A DNA stretch of 64,000 nt from Aurantiacibacter xanthus (lineage in GTDB: Bacteria; Pseudomonadota; Alphaproteobacteria; Sphingomonadales; Sphingomonadaceae), in contig NZ_QXFM01000140.1 in the NCBI RefSeq assembly GCF_003584015.1, positions 1 to 64,000 of the forward strand. The letters are read 5' to 3'. Positions 51,456-63,047 of the stretch are shown here, piece after piece. Position 1 is the stretch's first letter. Each line of letters starts with the position of its first letter. A model generated the notes under the pieces. That model was not told the DNA's origin, ran no database searches, and was given only the letters and a program-made list of their open reading frames with translations. The position numbers were made by a program, and so were the translations under genes.

Positions 51456-53354
51456 TTATTCCGTTTCGCTCGCGCCTTCCGATGGCTCGGCACCGTTGGG
51501 CGTTGGTGTTTCTACCGCGTAAGCTGCGGCTCTTTTTCTGGCCATCTGCCCGATACGCTCCTCAATTTCCAGCTTTCGTTTGCGAAGCACCTGTTGCTCG
51601 GCAAACGCGCCTTCGGGATCGGCATCGAATCGGGCGGTGGCCGCCTTTATTGCAGCCTCCAGCGCTGGCCTTTCGACCAGCAGCGAAACTGCTTCGGCAA
51701 GGTCCTCGCGCACTTCGACCGGATCTGATCCTTCACCGAGGAAGGAGAAACGGGTGTTATCCGGTGGCGGCGGAACGCTGTCGGGATCGAATATGGGCAA
51801 ATTTTCGCCCTGTTCAAGGCTTTCCGTACTATCGATGAGATTGTCAATCAGCGGAGCAAGGTGCGGGAGCGCCCGGGCCAGTTCGAACAGGCTGTCGGTG
51901 TGGGCGGAAATCAGCTCGCGGTGCCGCAGAAATCCATGCAGCACCGCGCGTGTCAGCACGTCACGCGAAGCCCCTTCGGCAGCCTTGCGCAGGGCGGCGG
52001 CATGATGCGGCTCCATCCGCGCAGGTGCCGCGGGTCGCTGACCGGGGCGGCCCTGCCATGGGCCGCGATTGCCCTGCCGTGCCTCGCGCGGGGGGAAGGC
52101 GAAGGCGCTGTAGCGGTCGAGCAGCTCGCGCTGATAGAGCGCGCGAATATCGCTGTCGGCGATGGTATCGACATGGCCGAGCAGCCGCGCCTTCAGCCCC
52201 GCCTTGTCCTCGGGCGAGGTGAGGGGGGCGGCCGCACTCTCGTGGCTCCAGATCAGGTCGATGATCGAGCGTGGCTCCTCCAGCAGCTTGGCCATCGCTG
52301 CCTTGCCGCGCTGGCGAATGATGTCGTCGGGGTCGAGGCCTTCGGGCAGGGTGACGATCTGCAAGGTATGGCCGGGGCGAAGCAGGGGCAGCGCGCGCAC
52401 CACCGCCTTCATCGCCGCGCGCTGTCCCGCCGCGTCGCCATCGAAGCACAGCACCGGCTTTTCGCAGGCGCGCCACATCAGCTCGATCTGCGGTTCGGTA
52501 AGCGCCGTGCCCATCGGTGCGACCGCCTCGGCAAAGCCCGCTGCCACCAGTGCGATCACGTCCATATAGCCTTCGACCGCGATCAGCCGTCCGCTCTTGC
52601 GCGCGGCGGGGGCGGCGCGGTGGAGGTTGTAAAGCGTGCGGCTCTTGTCGAACAGCGGGGTGTCGGGGCTGTTGAGATACTTGGGCGCACCCTCCCGCTT
52701 TTCGAGAATACGCCCGCCGAACGCGATCACCCGCCCGCGCGCATCCTGAATGGGGAGCATCAGGCGGTCGCGGAAGCGGTCGTAGGGCTCCTTGTCATCG
52801 ACGGCGATGCGCAGCCCTGCCTCGATCAGCATCGGCTCTTCGAATTTTCCCAGTGCCTGCTTCAGCGCCTGCCGCTCGTCGGGGGCATAGCCAAAGCCGA
52901 ATTCGCGGCAGACAGCCTCGGAAAACCCGCGCGAGGCGAGATAGTCGCGCGCGTTGCTGCCAACCGGTTGGCGCAGGTTCGCCACCAGCCATTCCTGCGC
53001 TGCCTGCATCACATCGTGCAGCGAGGCGCGCTCCTCGGCACGGCGGACGGCGCGCGGATCGGGGGCAGGGACGTCCATTCCGGCAGCGGCGGCGAGTTCC
53101 TTCACCGCGTCCATGAACTCCAGCCCGTGCTGCTGCATCATCCAGTCGATGGCGCTGCCGTGGGCCTGACAGCCGAAGCAGTGATAGAAGCCCTTGGCGT
53201 CGTTGACGTAGAAGCTGGGCGACTTCTCCTGATGGAACGGGCAGCAGGCCTTCCACTCGTTGCCCGCGCGGGTGAGCTTGGTGGTGCGCATGATCAACGC
53301 GGACAGCGTGGTCCGCGTCTTGAGTTCATCCAGCCATTGCGGGGAAAGCGCCAT
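51456..53354 (-). CDS. dnaG: DNA primase
   Basis: 632 residues. The N-terminal zinc ribbon CCPFHQEKSPSFYVNDAKGFYHCFGC, the TOPRIM site IAVEGYMDVIALVAAG and CFDGDAAGQRAAMKA, and the C-terminal helicase-binding region are present. The start MALSPQWLDELKTRTTL follows the end of the GIY-YIG gene by 7 bases; an upstream frame extension through the repeat was rejected. yqeY-dnaG-rpoD resembles a macromolecular synthesis set. Confidence 0.96.
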   Translation of the reverse strand: MALSPQWLDELKTRTTLSALIMRTTKLTRAGNEWKACCPFHQEKSPSFYVNDAKGFYHCFGCQAHGSAIDWMMQQHGLEFMDAVKELAAAAGMDVPAPDPRAVRRAEERASLHDVMQAAQEWLVANLRQPVGSNARDYLASRGFSEAVCREFGFGYAPDERQALKQALGKFEEPMLIEAGLRIAVDDKEPYDRFRDRLMLPIQDARGRVIAFGGRILEKREGAPKYLNSPDTPLFDKSRTLYNLHRAAPAARKSGRLIAVEGYMDVIALVAAGFAEAVAPMGTALTEPQIELMWRACEKPVLCFDGDAAGQRAAMKAVVRALPLLRPGHTLQIVTLPEGLDPDDIIRQRGKAAMAKLLEEPRSIIDLIWSHESAAAPLTSPEDKAGLKARLLGHVDTIADSDIRALYQRELLDRYSAFAFPPREARQGNRGPWQGRPGQRPAAPARMEPHHAAALRKAAEGASRDVLTRAVLHGFLRHRELISAHTDSLFELARALPHLAPLIDNLIDSTESLEQGENLPIFDPDSVPPPPDNTRFSFLGEGSDPVEVREDLAEAVSLLVERPALEAAIKAATARFDADPEGAFAEQQVLRKRKLEIEERIGQMARKRAAAYAVETPTPNGAEPSEGASETE

Positions 53355-53361
53355 CGGACGC

Positions 53362-53712
53362 CTATGCGCCACCACATCCGTTCGTGTCGAGCGCAGTCGA
53401 GACACCTTCCGGTGGACCAGCTGTGGAACGTTCGGACGGAGGCTTCGCGAAGTGGGACAATGCGTCCCAGTCTGAGCGCGCCAGAGCCTCCTTCTTCGCG
53501 CGGGACCATTTCTTTACGCGCAGCTCGCTGTCCAGCGCTTCGTGACGCGTTGGAAAGTCCTGCGCCCAGATCAGGCGCACTGGTCTGCGGGTGCTGGTGA
53601 AGCGGCAGTATCCCCCGTGTTGGTGCTCGGCCAGTCTTCGGTCCAGATCATCAGTATGGCCGGTGTAGTATTTGCCGTCGGCGCATTTGAGGATGTAGCA
53701 CCAGAAGGCCAT
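53362..53712 (-). CDS. GIY-YIG nuclease (URI type), flanked by R1 repeats
   Basis: 116 residues: WCYILKCADGKYYTGHTDDLDRRL, then EALDSELRVKKWSRAKKEAL with the catalytic glutamate. It is a paralogue of the nuclease domain in the fusion at 44 kb (shared TGHTDDL-x2-RLA-x-HQ, RRPV-x-L-x-W, FPTR-x-EAL, WSRAKKEAL, DW-x-A). Start MAFWCYIL. R1 copies lie 14 bases upstream and inside the C-terminus; the last 14 residues (GVSTALDTNGCGGA) are largely R1-encoded. It interrupts yqeY-dnaG and may drive or interrupt dnaG transcription. Confidence 0.88.
   Translation of the reverse strand: MAFWCYILKCADGKYYTGHTDDLDRRLAEHQHGGYCRFTSTRRPVRLIWAQDFPTRHEALDSELRVKKWSRAKKEALARSDWDALSHFAKPPSERSTAGPPEGVSTALDTNGCGGA
53378..53406. 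repeat. R1 unit at the 3' end of the GIY-YIG gene and before dnaG
   Basis: A single 29-base copy starting CCGTTCGT, inside the last codons of the GIY-YIG frame and about 24 bases ahead of the dnaG ATG. Confidence 0.85.
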
Positions 53713-53726
53713 GGCTTGCGCTCCAA

Positions 53727-53822
53727 CGTGTCTCGACTTTCCGTGTCTCGACTTCGCTCGACACGAACGGGGGGGTGTTGCTCTGAACACTATCCGTTCG
53801 CCTCGAGCGAAGTCGAGAGGCC
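53727..53822. repeat. R1 units upstream of the GIY-YIG gene
   Basis: A truncated copy (53727-53740), a full copy (53741-53770) ending CGAACGG, and a third copy (53793-53822) beginning CCGTTCG, separated by 22 bases. The last pair forms an outward-facing doublet. Together they occupy the gap between the GIY-YIG start and yqeY stop. Confidence 0.82.
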
Positions 53823-53828
53823 ATGCGC

Positions 53829-54281
53829 CTAGCTAAGCGAAGCCTTCACCCAGCCACTCGCCTTGCCCATGTCGAGCTCCTTGCCATGGCGCGCCTTCAG
53901 CTCGGCCATGACCTTGCCCATGTCCTTCATGCCCTCGGCGCCGACCTCGGCCTTGATCGATTCGATGGCGGCCATGGTTTCGGCCTCGCTCATCTGCTGG
54001 GGCAAAAATTCCTCGATCACGGCCAGCTCGGCCTGTTCCTGCTCGGCCAGCTCGGTGCGGCCGCCGTCCTGATACATCTGGATCGATTCGCGGCGCTGCT
54101 TGGCCATCTTCTGCAGCACATCCACGACCATCGCATCGTCGTCAGCCGGAGCCTCGGCGGTGCGAAGTTCGATGTCGCGGTCCTTGATTTTGGCGGCAAT
54201 CAGGCGGAGCGCGGCGGTGCGTTCCTTGTCTTTCGCCTTCATCGCGGCGACGGTTTCGGTCTTGATCGTATCCCTGAGCAT
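53829..54281 (-). CDS. yqeY: GatB/YqeY domain protein
   Basis: 150 residues: MLRDTIKTETVAAMKAKDKERTAALRLI, then EFLPQQMSEAETMAAI and MGKVMAELKARHGKELDMGKASGWVKASL, the standard YqeY family. AGGA 9 bases before the ATG. Function is probably tRNA-amidotransferase related but unproven. It starts the minus-strand set that continues to dnaG and rpoD and is divergent from carA. Confidence 0.92.
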   Translation of the reverse strand: MLRDTIKTETVAAMKAKDKERTAALRLIAAKIKDRDIELRTAEAPADDDAMVVDVLQKMAKQRRESIQMYQDGGRTELAEQEQAELAVIEEFLPQQMSEAETMAAIESIKAEVGAEGMKDMGKVMAELKARHGKELDMGKASGWVKASLS

Positions 54282-54426
54282 GATGTCATTCCTGTGGACT
54301 GTTCGCGGCCTAGGTAGCGCCGCGCGCAGCAAATCCAAGTCTTGCGCTTGACGCGGGGTCACGTTGTCCCTAGCGGCTCAGGCTTAGCGACATCGCCGGT
54401 ATCAACCTTTCTACGGGAGCCCATTC

Positions 54427-55605
54427 ATGGCCTTTTCCGCCTCTTCGCCTGCGCCACACGGAGCCACGGGCGTCCTCGTTCTGGCGGATGGAACGATCAT
54501 CTGGGGCAAAGGCTTCGGCGCCACCGGGGATGCGGTGGGCGAAGTCTGCTTCAACACCGCCATGACCGGCTATCAGGAGGTGATGACCGATCCCTCCTAT
54601 GCGGCGCAGATCGTCACCTTCACCTTTCCGCACATCGGCAACGTCGGCACCAACGGCGAGGATGTGGAAAGCGCGGTCGAGGGCGCGGTGGGCTGCGTGG
54701 TGCGCGAGGACGTGACCTTGCAGAGCAACTTCCGCTCCGAGGTCGAGTTCGTCGAGTGGATGAAGGCCAAGGGCAAGATCGGCCTGTCGGGCGTCGACAC
54801 CCGCGCGCTGACCCGCCGCATCCGCATGAGCGGCGCGCCCAACGCGGTGATCGCCCACAGTCCTGAGGGCAAGTTCGATCTCGATGCGCTGCTCGGCAAG
54901 GCGCAGGGCTGGCCGGGTCTTGAGGGCATGGACCTTGCCGTGGGTGTGACCCGCAGCGGTGAGGAGAGCTGGAACGGTTCTTACTGGCAGCTCGGGCATG
55001 GTTACCATTCTGCGGGTGTTGGTGACAGGCCGCACGTCGTCGCCATCGACTATGGCGCGAAGGACAACATCTTCCGCAACCTCGTGCGCGCTGGCGCCAG
55101 GGTGACGGTGGTTCCGGCGCAAACCTCTTACGACGCCATCATGGCGCTAAAGCCTGCAGGCGTGTTCCTCTCGAACGGCCCCGGCGATCCGGCGGCGACG
55201 GGCGAATATGCGGTGCCGGTGATCAAGGCGCTGCTCGATGCGGACATGCCGCTGTTCGGGATCTGCCTCGGCCACCAGATGCTGGCCCTGGCGGCAGGCG
55301 CGAAGACGGTGAAGATGCACCAGGGCCACCGCGGCGCGAACCACCCGGTCCAGCGCGTGGGCGAGGGCTGGGGCGAGACCACGGGTCTGGTCGAGATCAC
55401 CTCGATGAACCACGGTTTTGCGGTCGATGCCGACAGCCTGCCCGCGGGCGTGGAGCAGACGCATGTGTCGCTGTTCGACGGCTCGAACTGCGGGATCGCG
55501 ATTGCGGGCAAGAAGGCATTTGGGGTGCAGTATCACCCCGAGGCCTCGCCGGGGCCGCAGGATAGTTTTTACCTGTTCGAGAAGTTTGTGGGGATGTTGG
55601 GGTGA
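54427..55605 (+). CDS. carA: Carbamoyl-phosphate synthase small subunit
   Basis: 392 residues. The C-terminal glutaminase has GICLGHQMLALAAGAKT with the catalytic cysteine and QYHPEASPGPQDS with His/Glu; the N-terminal domain has FNTAMTGYQEVMTDPSY. It supplies ammonia to CarB for arginine and pyrimidine synthesis. The plus strand continues to carB at 56.8 kb, with a nuclease cassette and one more frame in between. Confidence 0.95.
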   Translation: MAFSASSPAPHGATGVLVLADGTIIWGKGFGATGDAVGEVCFNTAMTGYQEVMTDPSYAAQIVTFTFPHIGNVGTNGEDVESAVEGAVGCVVREDVTLQSNFRSEVEFVEWMKAKGKIGLSGVDTRALTRRIRMSGAPNAVIAHSPEGKFDLDALLGKAQGWPGLEGMDLAVGVTRSGEESWNGSYWQLGHGYHSAGVGDRPHVVAIDYGAKDNIFRNLVRAGARVTVVPAQTSYDAIMALKPAGVFLSNGPGDPAATGEYAVPVIKALLDADMPLFGICLGHQMLALAAGAKTVKMHQGHRGANHPVQRVGEGWGETTGLVEITSMNHGFAVDADSLPAGVEQTHVSLFDGSNCGIAIAGKKAFGVQYHPEASPGPQDSFYLFEKFVGMLG

Positions 55606-55632
55606 GCGATCACCTGACCACCTCCCAAGACT

Positions 55633-55743
55633 CCCTTCCCCTCGGGGAAGGGCCGGGGATGGGGGTTTCCACGTTGATATTGCAGCGCCACACTTCGAAC
55701 CTCGCACACCCATCCCCCAACCCCTTCCCTTCAGGGAAGGGGA
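55633..55743. repeat. R3 inverted palindrome doublet, left of the DUF559 gene
   Basis: Two hairpins, 55633-55652 (9-bp stem CCCTTCCCC/GGGGAAGGG) and 55722-55743 (9-bp stem CCCCTTCCC/GGGAAGGGG), lie in inverted orientation, with GGGATGGGGG and CCATCCCCCA between them. The second hairpin contains the stop codon of the DUF559 gene. Confidence 0.85.
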
Positions 55744-56093
55744 GTCCGGTTGCGCGCGAGGGCGATTTCGTCCGCGATCACTTGCAGCACGCCTTGGGTG
55801 TTGGCGAGGATATCGTGGTTCCAGAAGCGCAGCACGCGGTAGCCGTACGCCGCGATGATGCGCGTTCGGTTCGTATCGGCGTCGCTGGCGCTGTGCTGCC
55901 CGCCGTCGCACTCGATGGCGAGGCGCAGCGAGCGGCAGGCGAAGTCGGCGATGAAGTCGCCGACCGGGAACTGGCGAGTGAACTTCGCGCCGCAGAACTG
56001 GCTCGCGCGCAGGTGCGACCACAGGCGCTGTTCGGCTTCGGTCGGGTTGTTGCGAAGATCGCGCGCAAGGTTGGTCAGACGCTTTTTGGCCAT
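55731..56093 (-). CDS. DUF559 (Vsr-like) endonuclease
   Basis: 120 residues, the DUF559/very-short-patch-repair-like PD-(D/E)XK family: NPTEAEQRLWSHLR, GDFIADFACRSLRLAIECDGGQH and GYRVLRFWNHDILAN. It lies antisense in the carA-carB operon between two R3 doublets. The TGA stop is within the R3 hairpin. An upstream ATG would start inside the other R3 doublet, so I use MAKKRLTNLARDL. Family members are predicted nucleases of unknown role, often near palindromic repeats. Confidence 0.88.
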   Translation of the reverse strand: MAKKRLTNLARDLRNNPTEAEQRLWSHLRASQFCGAKFTRQFPVGDFIADFACRSLRLAIECDGGQHSASDADTNRTRIIAAYGYRVLRFWNHDILANTQGVLQVIADEIALARNRTPLP

Positions 56094-56103
56094 GCTCGCA
56101 CAC

Positions 56104-56206
56104 CCATCCCCAACCCCTTCCCTCAAGGGAAGGGGCTAAACGTAACCGCAGCCGTATCGCGACGCAAACTCCCCTCCCCGTGGGGAGGGGTTGGGGGTGG
56201 GGGTAC
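56104..56206. repeat. R3 inverted palindrome doublet, right of the DUF559 gene
   Basis: Hairpins at 56114-56135 (CCCCTTCCC/GGGAAGGGG) and 56171-56190 (CCCCTCCCC/GGGGAGGGG) are in inverted orientation, with CCCATCCCCAA to the left and TTGGGGGTGGGGG to the right. The right end directly touches the signal-peptide coding sequence of the next gene. Confidence 0.85.
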
Positions 56207-56809
56207 GGCGCTCGCCGCACTAACCCTCATCACCACCCCCGCCGCCGCCCAGGACATCGCCCCACAGGCCGTAACCCTGATCGAGGGCGTGGTCTTCGCG
56301 GGCGAGGGCGGCGTGGAACTGCTACCCGCCGACGACGGCTCGACCTTCGTCGCCAGCTTCTGGCGTCCGCTCCAGTTCACCAAAAACGAGCAGGTCATCG
56401 CCGGGCGCATGGAGTGCCGCGCCGCTGCCGAGCGCGCGCCGATGCGCGCCACCTGGGCCGACCAGTCCGCCATCTACAAGGCCGAACACCAGCAAGGCTC
56501 GCTCGGCGATTTCACCGAGATCGACACCCGCACCGAGGCCAACGCCCTCTCCAGCCGGTTCGACGTGCTCGGCCGTCGCCGCGATCCGCTGCGCTATGAA
56601 GTGCGCAGCTATATCGCCGTGCGCACCGGCACCCAGCTCGTGAACCTGCGTGAAACCTGCCAGTTCCTGCGCGACGGGCAGGTCGCCCGCCAGAACTTCT
56701 TTCAATATGTGGATCGCCACACCAGCTTCGTGCTCGCGCTTGCAGCACCGGCTGAGGCCGATCCCGCCGCCGCCACTTCGCTAGACACCCTTACGGAAAT
56801 CCCCTCCTG

Positions 56810-56810
<1 letters not shown>
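56207..56810 (+). pseudogene. Secreted hypothetical protein with apparently lost 5' end
   Basis: About 200 codons. The frame contains the hydrophobic and cleavage part of a signal peptide (TALAALTLITTPAAAQD) followed by a mature part with a cysteine-containing region (AGRMECRAAAERAPMRATW, NLRETCQFLRDGQ). No ATG, GTG or TTG precedes the signal peptide; R3 repeat abuts it instead. The frame stays open back to a GTG overlapping the carA stop, through the whole nuclease cassette. The native start may therefore have been replaced by the insertion; a later in-frame Met (in GRMECRAA) would not give a secreted protein. Its stop overlaps the carB ATG (TGATG), so it belongs to the car operon. The family is unknown. 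Confidence 0.6.
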
Positions 56811-60136
<3,326 letters not shown>

Positions 60137-60235
60137 ACAAATGTAGGCTTTCCCCGACAAAGCAGGCTCACTCTTCCGCCATCCGGGCGGAGGGGGCCGC
60201 TTTGACGGGCGAATGTGGACTGGACAGGGAATACG

Positions 60236-60703
60236 ATGGAAAAGGTGCCGATGCTGGCGGAAGGCTACGAAAAGCTGACCGCTGATTTGAAGGCTTTGCG
60301 GGAAGAACGTCCGCGTATCGTCGATGCGATCGAGGAAGCCCGCGCCCACGGCGATCTTTCGGAAAATGCCGAATACCATGCCGCGAAGGAGCGGCAGGGC
60401 CAGGTCGAAGCGCAGATTTCCGACATCGAGGACAAGGTCAGCCGCGCTCAGATCATCGACCCGACCACGCTTTCGGGCGACCGGGTGGTGTTCGGTGCCA
60501 CCGTCACCGTGCTCGACGAGAACGAGAAGGCTTCGACCTACCAGATCGTCGGCATGGCCGAGAGCGACGCCAAGAAGGGCCGCATCTCTTACGAAAGCCC
60601 GCTTGCACGCGCGCTGATCGGGAAGTCGTTGGGTGAGGAGGTCGAAGTGACCGTGCCCTCTGGCGACAAGTTCTACCTGATCGAGAAGATCGAATTCATC
60701 TGA
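60236..60703 (+). CDS. greA: Transcription elongation factor GreA
   Basis: 155 residues. The coiled-coil with [22 protein letters not shown] and the globular domain with [22 protein letters not shown] are typical. GreA rescues backtracked RNA polymerase. Start [14 protein letters not shown]; an upstream extension is not conserved. Confidence 0.96.
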   Translation: MEKVPMLAEGYEKLTADLKALREERPRIVDAIEEARAHGDLSENAEYHAAKERQGQVEAQISDIEDKVSRAQIIDPTTLSGDRVVFGATVTVLDENEKASTYQIVGMAESDAKKGRISYESPLARALIGKSLGEEVEVTVPSGDKFYLIEKIEFI

Positions 60704-60706
60704 TAC

Positions 60707-60738
60707 AAAAAAGGCCCGGACATCGATCCGGGCCTTTT
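60707..60738. terminator. Bidirectional terminator after greA
   Basis: AAGGCCCGGA and TCCGGGCCTT pair across CATCGA, flanked by AAAA and TTTT. It separates convergent greA and the DUF4170 gene. Confidence 0.85.
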
Positions 60739-60746
60739 CGTATGGC

Positions 60747-60980
60747 TCACTCGCCGTCGAGCGAGGGTTCGAGCAGCTTGTGCAGATGCACGATCACATA
60801 TTTCATCTCCGCATCGTCGACCGTCCGCTGCGCCCAACCGCGCCAGGCTTCCTGCGCGGTGGCGAAATCGGGATAGAAGCCGACAACGTGGATGTCCTTC
60901 AGATCCTGAAACTCGACCGTGCGCGGATCTTTTACCCGGCCACCGATGACGAGGTGCAGAAGTTGTTCGGACGTGGGCAT
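60747..60980 (-). CDS. DUF4170 small protein
   Basis: 77 residues matching the DUF4170 family of alphaproteobacteria: LLHLVIGGRVKDPRTVEFQDL, VVGFYPDFATAQEAWRGWAQRTVDDAEMKYVIVHLHKLLEP. Function unknown. Ends near the greA terminator. Confidence 0.85.
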   Translation of the reverse strand: MPTSEQLLHLVIGGRVKDPRTVEFQDLKDIHVVGFYPDFATAQEAWRGWAQRTVDDAEMKYVIVHLHKLLEPSLDGE

Positions 60981-61079
60981 GAAGGGCGGCCTTTCTGATA
61001 GAGGAGAGGGAGAGGATTGCGCTCCGCTCTATCGTCTGGCTCGAATGGTGCAAGATCGCAATTGGCCTTGCCCCCGCGC

Positions 61080-61571
61080 CTAGTGCCGCTTGAGCGCCCG
61101 CATGATCGTCTTGGTTACCTCGCGCCCGGCGATCCGTGCGCTGTCGCCGGCATTGCCCGCGCGATAGCTCGCCTCGCGGCCCACCCTGCGCACGGCGTCG
61201 CCGGCACTGTCACCGAGGTCGGTCAGCTTGCGTTTGCCTTCCTCGCCTGCGTGCCCGGCGCTGTCGCGCAGCTCGGACAGGAAGCCCAGCGCGATCTCGC
61301 TGCCGACCGAGGCAAGGCCAGCGGCCTTCACACCGGTGCGCGCAGCCGCCCGGCGCGGCCCCTTGAACAGGCTGGCGATCAACACGCCCGCCACGACGCC
61401 GCCAGCCACCGTGGCGACCGGGTGCTCCTTGGCAAAGGCGGTAAACTTGTCCTTCGCCTCGACGGCCCCGGCCTTGGCGCTATCGCCCAGCTTGCGGGCG
61501 CGGCGCGCAGCCTCGCTCTCCTGGGCTGCTTCGATCCGCTCTTTGAGAGCAGCGCGCTTGTCATCGCTCAT
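61080..61571 (-). CDS. Membrane-anchored helical protein, last gene of the YqjD/ElaB-like operon
   Basis: 163 residues, all helical, alanine- and charged-rich, with a glycine-zipper membrane segment HPVATVAGGVVAGVLIASLF and amphipathic helices after it. The pattern resembles the DUF883 (YqjD/ElaB) family of inner-membrane proteins, but the anchor is central rather than C-terminal. Its ATG overlaps the stop of the preceding gene by four bases. Function unknown. Confidence 0.6.
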   Translation of the reverse strand: MSDDKRAALKERIEAAQESEAARRARKLGDSAKAGAVEAKDKFTAFAKEHPVATVAGGVVAGVLIASLFKGPRRAAARTGVKAAGLASVGSEIALGFLSELRDSAGHAGEEGKRKLTDLGDSAGDAVRRVGREASYRAGNAGDSARIAGREVTKTIMRALKRH

Positions 61572-61957
61572 GCTTGTGTCTCCGCTGGAATTTCAGGTTC
61601 ATCTGGCGAACGATCGGTGTCGTCCGCTTGTTCCGCGCTGTCGTGGGCGGCCTCGTCATCGCTTTCCTCGTCGTCCGCAAACATTTCGCGCACCATGGCG
61701 GCGAGCGGTTCGCGGAAGATCCACAAGGCGATGGCAGCCACCAGCGCGGCGATCACGGTCCCAAGCTGGCACCGGTGACCGGCGACATAGTCGCGGGTGT
61801 CGTCAGCAAGATCGCGCGCGCGGCTGGTCATGTCGGGGCCAGGCGGCGAGTCCGGGTCCAGTTCGCGTTTGAGGTGCGCAATATCGGCAAGGACAAGCGC
61901 GCGCGCGGCATCGCGCAGCATGCGGTCCTCGCGCAATTGCAGTTCGAGGTCAGGCAT
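61568..61957 (-). CDS. Small single-span membrane protein, function unknown
   Basis: 129 residues. An N-terminal helical part (MPDLELQLREDRMLRDAARAL) leads to one membrane span (LGTVIAALVAAIALWIF) and a very acidic C-terminal tail (DDEESDDEAAHDSAEQADDTD). No family recognised. It overlaps both neighbours, so it is part of the operon. Confidence 0.65.
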   Translation of the reverse strand: MPDLELQLREDRMLRDAARALVLADIAHLKRELDPDSPPGPDMTSRARDLADDTRDYVAGHRCQLGTVIAALVAAIALWIFREPLAAMVREMFADDEESDDEAAHDSAEQADDTDRSPDEPEIPAETQA

Positions 61958-62414
61958 CGGGGCGATCCTCCGCTGCCGCATCGCCGGGCGCAAAGGCGCG
62001 CCGGATCGAACCGATTGCCCCCTTCGCCCCGAGCACCGCCACCCAGGCCAGCAGCAACAGGATGCCGACGACAATCGCCGTCGCGCCCCATGCCGTTACC
62101 AGAGGGATCAGCGCAATCAGCAGGCCAACGGTCAGGCCGACCGCTGCGAGCAGCACGAGCACAAGCGCGACAACCCCGAGCGCAATTGCCGCGATAAGCC
62201 GATTGCCTGCAAGGCGCACGCGCGTCTTCTGGAAGGCAATCTCGGCATCGAAATAGTTGAACGCATCGCTGACGAGCGCCCCGATATCGTCGGCGAGCAC
62301 ACGCGCAAAGGACTCGTCGGGGTCGCCCCCCGCCGAGCCTTGCTGCGTGGGCCCCGGCTGATCGTCGGAATCGGGCCGGGGCGGTGCGGATGGATCAGGC
62401 GTGCTGGCAACCAC
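61950..62414 (-). CDS. Phage_holin_3_6 (YqjE-like) membrane protein
   Basis: 154 residues from a GTG start. Two hydrophobic segments (AAIALGVVALVLVLLAAVGLTVG region and AIVVGILLLLAWVAVL) after a DDIGALVSDAFNYFDAEIAFQKTRVR helix fit the Phage_holin_3_6/YqjE family. Despite the name these are not phage lysis genes; in E. coli yqjE lies beside yqjD. Here its neighbours have the same flavour. Confidence 0.8.
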   Translation of the reverse strand: MVASTPDPSAPPRPDSDDQPGPTQQGSAGGDPDESFARVLADDIGALVSDAFNYFDAEIAFQKTRVRLAGNRLIAAIALGVVALVLVLLAAVGLTVGLLIALIPLVTAWGATAIVVGILLLLAWVAVLGAKGAIGSIRRAFAPGDAAAEDRPDA

Positions 62415-62417
62415 GCG

Positions 62418-62912
62418 TCAGCGGCGGAACAGACGCGAGACCAGGAAACCGGCAAGCGCGGCAATGCCGACAGCGGTCGCGGGGCTCTTGCGGATGGCTT
62501 CGCGCGCATCCTCGCCCAACTCTTCGTAGCTCTTGTCGTTCAGCGTCTTTGCCGAATCCGTCAGGTAGCCCGAAGCGCGGCGAGCGTAGTCGCCATATTT
62601 GGCGCCGAATTTCTCGTCGATGGCGGCAGCATTTTCGTCGACCAGCTTGGACAGGCTGACAAGCGCATCGCTCGCCTTGGCCTTTCCTTCAACGGCCAGT
62701 TCGCCCGCGCGGGCCAGCGCATCGTCAGCCATGTCATGGCCCCGCGCGCTCGCTTCGCTCTTGAGCGCAGCGGCACCGGCCTTCGCCTCGCCAATCGCGG
62801 CGTTGAAGCGCGACTTCGCCTCTTCCGTACCGGCGGTGGAGGTCGGATCGGGTGCGGTTACAGCAACGGCGGTGGCGGGCTTGGGAGCGTCGGTCTTCTG
62901 GGTAGGAGCCAT
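62418..62912 (-). CDS. ElaB/YqjD-like protein
   Basis: 164 residues: an alanine/lysine-rich helical body and a C-terminal membrane anchor ending GIAALAGFLVSRLFRR, the pattern of ElaB/YqjD/DUF883 proteins that bind ribosomes or support envelope stress tolerance in E. coli. First gene of the minus-strand four-gene operon. Start MAPTQKTDAPKP. Confidence 0.7.
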   Translation of the reverse strand: MAPTQKTDAPKPATAVAVTAPDPTSTAGTEEAKSRFNAAIGEAKAGAAALKSEASARGHDMADDALARAGELAVEGKAKASDALVSLSKLVDENAAAIDEKFGAKYGDYARRASGYLTDSAKTLNDKSYEELGEDAREAIRKSPATAVGIAALAGFLVSRLFRR

Positions 62913-63047
62913 GGTATTCCCTTTCTTGCGGAGCGCACCGGACATCCCCTCCGGCGCGCGCGAACTACTTTGCAGGGGTATTATGATGTTAATACACCCA
63001 CTTTCAAGACTTCAACGCGTCTTGCCCTTGAATGTTCCGCGGCATAG

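Noticed and set aside
49458-51728. A 756-codon plus-strand frame opposite rpoD
   Set aside because: Shadow of the GC-rich sigma-factor gene; no family motifs.
53354-53405. Longer dnaG start inside the R1 repeat
   Set aside because: The extra residues (SRLRSTRTDVV type) are encoded by the repeat; primase homology starts at MALSPQWLDELK.
61950-62414. Holin-like gene considered as prophage remnant
   Set aside because: Phage_holin_3_6 proteins are common in bacterial yqjE-type operons; no endolysin, capsid or integrase is nearby.
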